Shown piece after piece: positions 52,501 to 61,500 of a DNA stretch of 64,000 nt. Origin of the DNA: Arcobacter sp. (GTDB lineage: Bacteria; Campylobacterota; Campylobacteria; Campylobacterales; Arcobacteraceae); assembly GCA_020048055.1 (NCBI GenBank), contig JAIFNA010000009.1, positions 215,693-279,692 on the forward strand, in the 5' to 3' direction. The notes under the pieces are model-generated. The model searched no databases. It saw nothing but the letters and a program-made list of their open reading frames with translations, and was not told the origin of the DNA. A program made the position numbers and the translations under genes. Position 1 is the stretch's first letter. Each line of letters starts with the position of its first letter.

Positions 52501-55500
52501 TGCTTCTATCAGAAGTAATATGGTCATTCGCTGTTCCCGTTCCTCCGAATGTATCGCCTAAAGCAACACTGAAATCATCAGATATAGAGTCAGTAACTAT
52601 TTTTCCAAAATTTGTAGTTGTTACATTTCCAGCAATATCAATACTTCTAACTGATACGTTATTATAAGTTGCGTTTGCACCTAAAGTAAAGAATGTAGAA
52701 CCAGCTGTTGCTAACCTCCAATCAATACCATCGTATTTATAGTACCAAACAGACCCAGTATCAAGAACACCACTAACGTTAACTTTTCCATTTTGTGTAA
52801 TTTTATCTCCAACAACTCCAGTATCAACTCCTTTTGTATCCTCCTCAAGACTTACAGAGAAATTATCACTTCGTTTATCTACCGTTACAGTACCGAAATC
52901 AGTTGTAGATTCATTTCCAGCTATATCAACAGATTTTATCTTAATATCAGTGTATGTTTGTTCAGTGCCATTAGTACAAGGTAAAGTAAAGTAAAGTTCA
53001 CCATTATTCATTAAAACCCAATCAGTCATACCAGAGTATTTATAATACCAAACAGAACCAGAATCTACAACTCCAGAAACATTTATTTGTCCGTTACTTG
53101 ATATTTTATCTCCAATAACTCCAGTATCAACTCCTTTTGTATCATCTTGCATAGCAACAGTGAAGTTATCAACTTTTTTATCAACTTTTACAGTTCCGAA
53201 ATTTTGTGTAGATTGATTTCCAGCAACATCAACACTTCTAATTGTTACGTTAGTGTAAGTAACTTCGGCATTATCGTCGCAAGGTAAAGTGAAATGCGTT
53301 TGACCATTATTCATAAGTACCCAGTCTTCCATATCGTCATGTTTATAGTACCAAACAGATCCAGTATCACTTACGCCAGTAACATTTATTTGTCCATTGC
53401 TTGATATTTTATCTCCAACTACGCCAGTATCCGCTCCTTTTGTATCATTATCCATAGATAATGTAAAATTATCAACAGTTTTATCTACAACAACTGAACC
53501 AAAATTAGTAGTTGCTTCATTACCAGCTACATCTACAGATTTAACTGTTACATTTGTATATGAACCTTCTGATAAAACAAATTTAGTTCCTACTCCAAGT
53601 GTCCATGTTGATACTCCATCATGTTTATAGTACCAAACAGAATTTTCATCCGTTACTCCAGTAACATTTATTTGTCCATTGCTTGATATTTTATCTCCGA
53701 CAACTCCAGTATCCACACCTTTTGTATCATTGTGCATAGCAACAACAAAATTATCACTTGTTTGATCAACAGTAAACTTACCAATATACAATGGAGTAGA
53801 TTCGTTTCCTGCTCTATCTATTGTAGCTATTTGAAGATTTGTGTAAGAGCTAAACCCATTATTTAACTCAGGTAAAATCACATAACTAGTACCATCACTA
53901 TCTACTCCTCTTTCAACAGTTTTCCATACATCTTGATCATGAGCTCTCCATACCCAAGTTGATGTTAGTTCAAGTCCAGAAACATTTATTCGTCCATTTT
54001 GCGTTATTTGATCGCTTCCACCGTTAACAACATGTGAACCATAAGTATCTTCAGCAATCCAAACTCTATCTGCAGTATCAGGAGTAGTATCTAGCGTTAA
54101 ACTTATGGTTGAAGATTTAACAGTTTCATTACCAGAAACATCTACTAAATCTGTTGTGATTTGATATGTTCCATCTGAAATAAATGGTGAACTATTTAAA
54201 GTAATATCAACAAATCCGTTGTTTACATCATTACTAGTTAAAGTATATTTTTGTACTGATGTGATCTCACCAAATACTACATTGATGTTTAGAATATCGC
54301 CTAATTTACCTGTGCCTGTATTAACTCTCAGAGTTAATGTTTTATCATCAGTGATAATATTCCCAAAACCATTATTTATATTGTTACTATCATCTTTACT
54401 GTAAGTAGCTTCTCTTGCTTCATTATCAATAATTTTAGTTATAAATGGAATGTCAGGGGAAGTACTATCAATAATTATTTTACCAAATGATTTAGTACTT
54501 TCATTTCCTGCTATATCCACTGTTTTAACTTGAACATCACTATAAACTCCCTCATTTAAAACAAATGAAGTTGTTGTACTTGGTTTTTCAATCCATTCAC
54601 TCCATTCCCCACCATCTAAAATAGTTCTATAGTACCAGTATGATGTTGATTCAACACCAGAAACATTAATTGTTCCATCTTTAGTAATTTGATCATTGTT
54701 GATATTTGTATCATTTGCTATTGTAGCTGTGAAAATATCCGCTGATGTGTCAACAGTGATAGGATAACCTTCCAAGTTCATTGTGAAATCAGATACATTA
54801 CCAGCTCTATCAGTTGTTTGAACCTTAATATCGCCAAGTTCATAGTAACCATCAGGAAGAACAAATCCTAGTTTTCCATTAAAATAATTAGTATTTCCAG
54901 TAATCCAAGTATCACCACCATCATAAGTATATTTGAATGTTGATGTTGACTCTAAAAGTCCATCTGCAACATACTCTTCAGTGAAATAGATAAAGTTATC
55001 TTTAGTGATACCATCATATGTAGTACCTGTTCCACCTGTTGTATCATTAACCATAGCATCAATTAAATCAGATATTGTATCTTTAACAATAAGTGTAGTT
55101 TGTGTATCAGAAGTATTTCCGGCTCTATCTACAACACTAACGTTAATCTCAATATTGCCTTGAGCAAATGATGTTGCATCAAGAATTTGAGCACCAGTCA
55201 ATATCCATTTACCTCGTGAATCAACAACTGCTGTTTTAACAACTGTATTACCATTAGAATCATTAAATGTAATTGTTACGATATCACCGCTATTAGCTCC
55301 TGAAGCTGTTCCAGAAACAACAACAGAATTCTGCTCAGTAGAGTTAACAAAATTATCCCCTTCGATAACAGTATCAATAGTAACAATTGGTTTAACTAAA
55401 TCAAGATTATAAGCTTGTGTACCAACTAATCCGCTATTTCCTTTGTCATCTTCAACCCTAAATGAAATATTATTTGAACCACTTACTAAAGTTACATTAG

Positions 55501-58500
55501 TCCAATTAATTGAAGTTCCACTAACACTACTTGTAACATCTATCCATGCTCCATTATCAACTCTAGCTTTCAGTTTTTGACCAATTTCTAGTACTTGACT
55601 TAATGTAGCAGTTATATTTTGAGATGCAATATTAGTAATGAAGTCCGTACTGCTTGATCCTGTATCAGTTGAAATATCAATTCCAGAAATAGTCTGACTT
55701 GGTGCATCAACAGTTACTGTAATGTTAACTTGTGACGATTTAGCTGTTTCATTTCCGGCTATATCTTCAAAACTTACTTGTAATTTATGTAATGCTTTTG
55801 ACAATGGATTTTCAAATTCGATAGACACTAATCCATTACCAGCAATATCACTTGCTGTTACAATGTAAGTCTGAATAGGTGTAACTCCACCATTATCGTA
55901 AATATTAATTTGGTCTCCAGCAGAAACATCACTTGGAAGCATAATTGTTAAAGTAGGATTTGTATCATCCGTACTACTGTTATTTCCAAGCACTCCAGTT
56001 ACTGTTCCAACATTGTCAACAAATACAAACTCCCCTGCACTATTAGGTATTGATCCATCAACCGAAACGAATGGAGAAACAGATACAAACGAAGTATCCA
56101 AGACGTACTCAACTGATGCAACTACTCCATCATTACTTGATATATCTTGAACTTTCATTAAAATATTATGTTTTCCATTTACTAACGTAGCACCTGTCCA
56201 ATTAACATCAACGCCACTTACAAAGCTTGTTATATTAACCCAAGTTGAGCCATTATCAACACTTGCCAATAATTTCTCATCTGATTTTAATATCGCACTT
56301 AGAGTTGCAGTAACTGTTTGTGATGCAACATTTGTAACAAAATCTGTATCACTTAAACCAGTATCAGTTGAAATGTCTATATTTGAAATTAGCGTCGTTG
56401 GAACATCTAAATCAATACTAAAATTGAAACTAGTTGATTTCGTAGTTTCATTTCCTGCTGTATCAGTAAACGTAAGTTGTAAACCATGAGAACCTTGAGA
56501 CAACTCTTCATCAAATGAGATTGAAGCAAAACCATTAACTTTGTCCGCGGAAGTAACAATATAAGTTTTAAATGGCGATGCTCCTCCATTATCATAAATT
56601 GAAATTAAATCACCCTCTTTGATATCACTTGGAATTTTAACATTAACAATTGGTGTTAAATCATTTGTTGAACCATTATTTAGAATAGCTATTTGTTCTG
56701 CAGTGTTACTTACAACAATAAACTCGCCTGCTGTTTCAAGTATTAAATCAGATAATGTATCATCTAAAGTTGGTGTAACACTTGCTACTGTATCTAAAGT
56801 GTAAGATTTACTAATAGAATTACCAATATTTCCAGCTAAATCTGTAACTTTAAACTCTATATTGTGAGTACCGTTAATCAAATCTACACTAGTCCAGACA
56901 ACACTTGTATCACTTACAAATTCTGTAATATTAATCCAGTTACCACCGTCAACTCTACCATATAATAAATCTCCAGTAGCAAGAGGAGTGCTAAGATCAA
57001 GAGTAATAGATTGGCTTGTAACATTAGTAATAAAATCTGTATCAATATTTGAATCATTAGATATTTCAATATTTGATAATTCTACTACAGGAATTACTGT
57101 ATCTAATGTATATACTTGAGATAAAATTGTATTCGTATTTCCAGCTGTATCTTCAACTTTAAATTCAATAGAACTTGTACCATTTTTAAGAGTAACTGCC
57201 CAAGTAATAACACCACCTGATAATTTATCCGTTATCTTAATCCATGTAGTTCCACCATCAATACTTCCATAAAGCTCTTCATCTCCAACTAAAACTCTAT
57301 CTACATTAGCAGTGATAGTTTGTGAGGAAACATTTGTAACAAAATCTGTTGTAATATTTGAGTCATCAGAAATATCTATATTTGAAATAACCTGAAGAGG
57401 TTTTACTGTATCTAATTTATAAGCAACAACAGCAACACTTCCATCATTTCCAGCAATATCTGATACTTTAAACTCAATATTATGTAATCCTTCAGAAAGA
57501 CTTACATCTCTCCACTCAATATTAGAACTACCTGTTAAAATTGAAGTTGTTATATTTATCCATTCACCTCCATCAACTCTAGCAAGTAATATATCGCCTT
57601 GATACATTGTTCCATTTAGTTTTGCTGTTATAGTTTGAACTCTTGTAGATGTTACAAAATCTGTTATGATTTTTGTATCTTCTGAGATATTTATTCCACT
57701 AATTGTTGCAGTTGGTAATGTCATATCTAAAAGATAATTTTTAGAAAGTATAGTATTCGTATTACCTGCTTTATCTTCAATTTTTATTTTTATAGAATTA
57801 TTGCCTATTTTTAAATCTGTATCCCAAGAAATTGCACCACTTGAAATTTTAGATGTAATATCCGTCCAAGTAACTCCACCATCAACACTTCCATAAAGTT
57901 TTTCTGTTCCAACCAATGCAGAATCAATTTCTGCTGTTATTGTTTGAGCCTTAATTCTTGTTATAAAATCATTATCAATATTTGTGTCATTTGAAATATC
58001 AATTTCAGATAAAATTTGTGAAGGTTTTACCCTATCAAGAACATACGAAGTAGAAGAAATCTCAGAGTCATTTCCTGCTTTGTCTTGAACTTTTATTTTT
58101 ATTTGATTTGAGCCATCAACTAACGATGCTACAAAACTGAAATTATTACCACTAACAAATTCAGTTACATCAGTCCAAGTAGATCCGCCATTAGTACTTG
58201 CTAATAATCTATCTCCAGTACCCAATGCTTTATTTATAGCGCCAGTAATTGTTTGACTTGCAACATTTGTTACAAAATCAGTATCTGATATTCCTTTGTC
58301 AGCTGATATATCAACATTAGAAATAACATGATCTGGTGAAGTAACATCAAGTTTGTAATTAACAGTTTTTATCTCTCCAGTATTTCCAGAATTATCTACT
58401 ACTTTAAACTTGATTGATTTTCCACCTCCTTCAGATAATATTGTTGACCAAGTGATAACACCATTTGAAATTTTGTCCGAAACATCAACCCAAGTTGTCC

Positions 58501-61500
58501 CGCCATCAATGCTTCCATATAATTTTTCATCTTCTTCTAAAGCTGAACTAATAGATGCAGTTATAGTTTGAGATGATTGATTTGTAACAAAGTCATTATC
58601 GTATATACCGTTATCATTTGAAAGTTTTACACCTGATATAGTTTGTGAAGGCAATCCACTATCTAAAATATAATCTTGAGTAAACAATCCACTTTCGTTA
58701 CCAGCTAAATCTTGAATCTTAAACTCAATAGTATTAGAACCTTCAGAAAGTCTTGCATCTGTCCAAGCAAGATTTCTTCCATTAAGATAACTTGTAATAT
58801 TAATCCATTCACCGCCATCTGTTCTAGCCCAAATTTTTTCACCACTTTGTAGAGAACTTGTCAAATTTGCTGAAATTGTTTGAATAGTAACATTAGTAGA
58901 GAAGTCACTATTGCTATTTCCCGTATCACTTGATATATCTATACTATTAATCAAAGATACAGGAGCTATTGTGTCATGTACATATGTTTTGGATGCTATT
59001 AATCCACTATTGCCAGCTAAATCTTGCACTTTGAATTGAATTGAATTAGATGAATTAGTATCTAACGTTATAGACCATTGGAAATTTCTATCAGTAACTA
59101 TTGATGTAATATTCTCCCAAGTTTGACCGCCATCTTTAGAAGCCCATAGAGACTCATTATCCAGAAGAGCTGTACTTAATTCACCACTAACTGTTTGAGA
59201 AGATTCACTTGTTACAAAATCACCTAAAATATTAGTGTCAGATGATAACAATAAATTTCCAATCGTAGTTGCTGGAACTGTTGTTTCTAATAAATATGAT
59301 TGAGTATATTTTTCACTTTCATTTCCTGCTATATCTTGTACTTTAAATTCGATATTGTTAGATCCTTCCACTAATGAAACACTACTCCAAGAGATATTTG
59401 TGCCACTAACATAGTTTGTAATATCAATCCAATTAACACCATCAACTCTACCATAAACTTTATCACCACTAACCAACGCTGAACTTAATTTAGCTGTAAT
59501 AGTTTGTAAAGATTCATTAGTAATGAAATCTGATGAGTCAAGACCCATATCATTTGACATATCTATATTTGTTACAGTCTGGCTAGGAACTTGAGTATCA
59601 AGAGTATAATCTCTAGATGTTACAACACCAAAGTTTCCAGCAATATCTTGAACTTTAAACTTAATTGAACTACTTCCTTCATTTAGTTGTGTTGCCCAAG
59701 ATATTGTTGTACCCTCTACCATACTAGTTATATTTATCCAATTAGCACCGCCATCAATAGAACCTAGTAATATATCTCCAGCATCTAGAGCTTCGTTTAA
59801 TGATCCACCAATTGTTTGTGAAGCTACTTTTGTTACAAAATCAGTTGAAGAATTAGGAGCAAGCGATAATGTATCATTTGAAATAGTGACTTGAGAAACC
59901 GAAGAATTTGACGGCGTTACATCAAGTTTATATTCAACCGTAGAAATAACCCCAACTGTTCCAGAACTATTACTAACTACAAGCTCAATATTATGCGTAC
60001 CTTCTGATAAAACGATCCCTGTTGCTCTAATTGCTAATTCAGCCGTAATAGTATTACTTATATCAATCCAAGTTCCACCATCAACTCTTATAAACAGTTT
60101 CTCATCAGTTTCTAAAGCTTTACTTAAGGTTCCACTAATTGTTTGATTACTTTGATTAGTTATAAAGTCATTATCACTTGACCCAGAGTCAATTGATATA
60201 TCAATGTTTGTAATAGTAGTTGTTATACCAGTAGTATCAAGAGTTATATTTTGAGCAGGAAGTAAATTAATGTTCCCAGCTATATCCTCAACTTTAAATT
60301 GTAAAGAATTGATTCCTTCACTTAATTCAACTGTTGCTGTTACATCAAGACCAACTATTATTTGTTGTTCAACTTCTACCCATTCATTAGAATTCAATTT
60401 ATAATATAATCTTTCACCTTCATTAAGAACTTGATTAAGTTTTGTTGAAACCAATTGGTCTTTTTTATTTGTTAGTAAATCATGATTATTAAATCCTGTA
60501 TCTTCTGAGATTGTAATTTGTTGAACAACTTGAACAGGAGCAACCATATCTAGAACATATGAAGCACTAGAAATTGCACCGCTAACCAATGAACCACTTT
60601 GAACTTTAAATTCTATTAAGTTAGAACCTACTGATAAGTCAACATTATTCCATGCAATAGAAGTTTGATTCACCATACTTGTAATTTCAATCCACTCTCC
60701 ACCATCTACTCTAGCAAATAATTTCTCATCATCCTCTAGCGCAGTAGATAATGTAGCAGTAATATTTTGATTTTGCGTTTTTGTTACTAAGTCATCATTT
60801 GATCTTCCAGTATCATCAGAAATTTTAATATTTGAAATTCTTGTTTCAGGAGCATCTACTTTAACTGTGATATTGAATTCATCAGACAAACCTCCAATAA
60901 CTCCTGAAATACTTTCAAAATTAAATGATAAAGCATGATCACCTTTAGCTAAAACTTTATCCATTGTAATAGATACAATTCTTCCACTAGAAATATCACT
61001 AGATTTAACAACATATGTTTGAAGAGGTATTCCATTATCGTAAATTTTTACAAAATCACCTGCTTTAACAGACGATGGTAACATAACTTTTAAAACTGGT
61101 GTAGCATCATTAGTAAATCCGTTATTAGCAATAACTGAATTAACAGTTCCTGAATCATTTATAAAAATAAATTCTCCAGATACTTCAGGTGTTAAATCAG
61201 AAAGCGTGTCATCTAGTGTTGGTTTAATAAATGGTGTAGTTACATCAAGTACATAATCTTGGTTAGTCATCGTAAGTCTATTTCCAGCTGCATCTTCAAT
61301 TGCGAATTCTAAATATTTACCATTTCCTGATTCAAGAGATGTATTCCAAGTAACATTTTTATTGTTTATTGAAGTAATTTCTACCCAATCAATTCCATTT
61401 ACAGTACCATATAATTTTTCGCCTGATTCTAAATTTCTAGTTAAACTAAATTGAACGCTTTGATCTCTAGTAGTTGTAATAAAATCTGTACTACTTGAAC

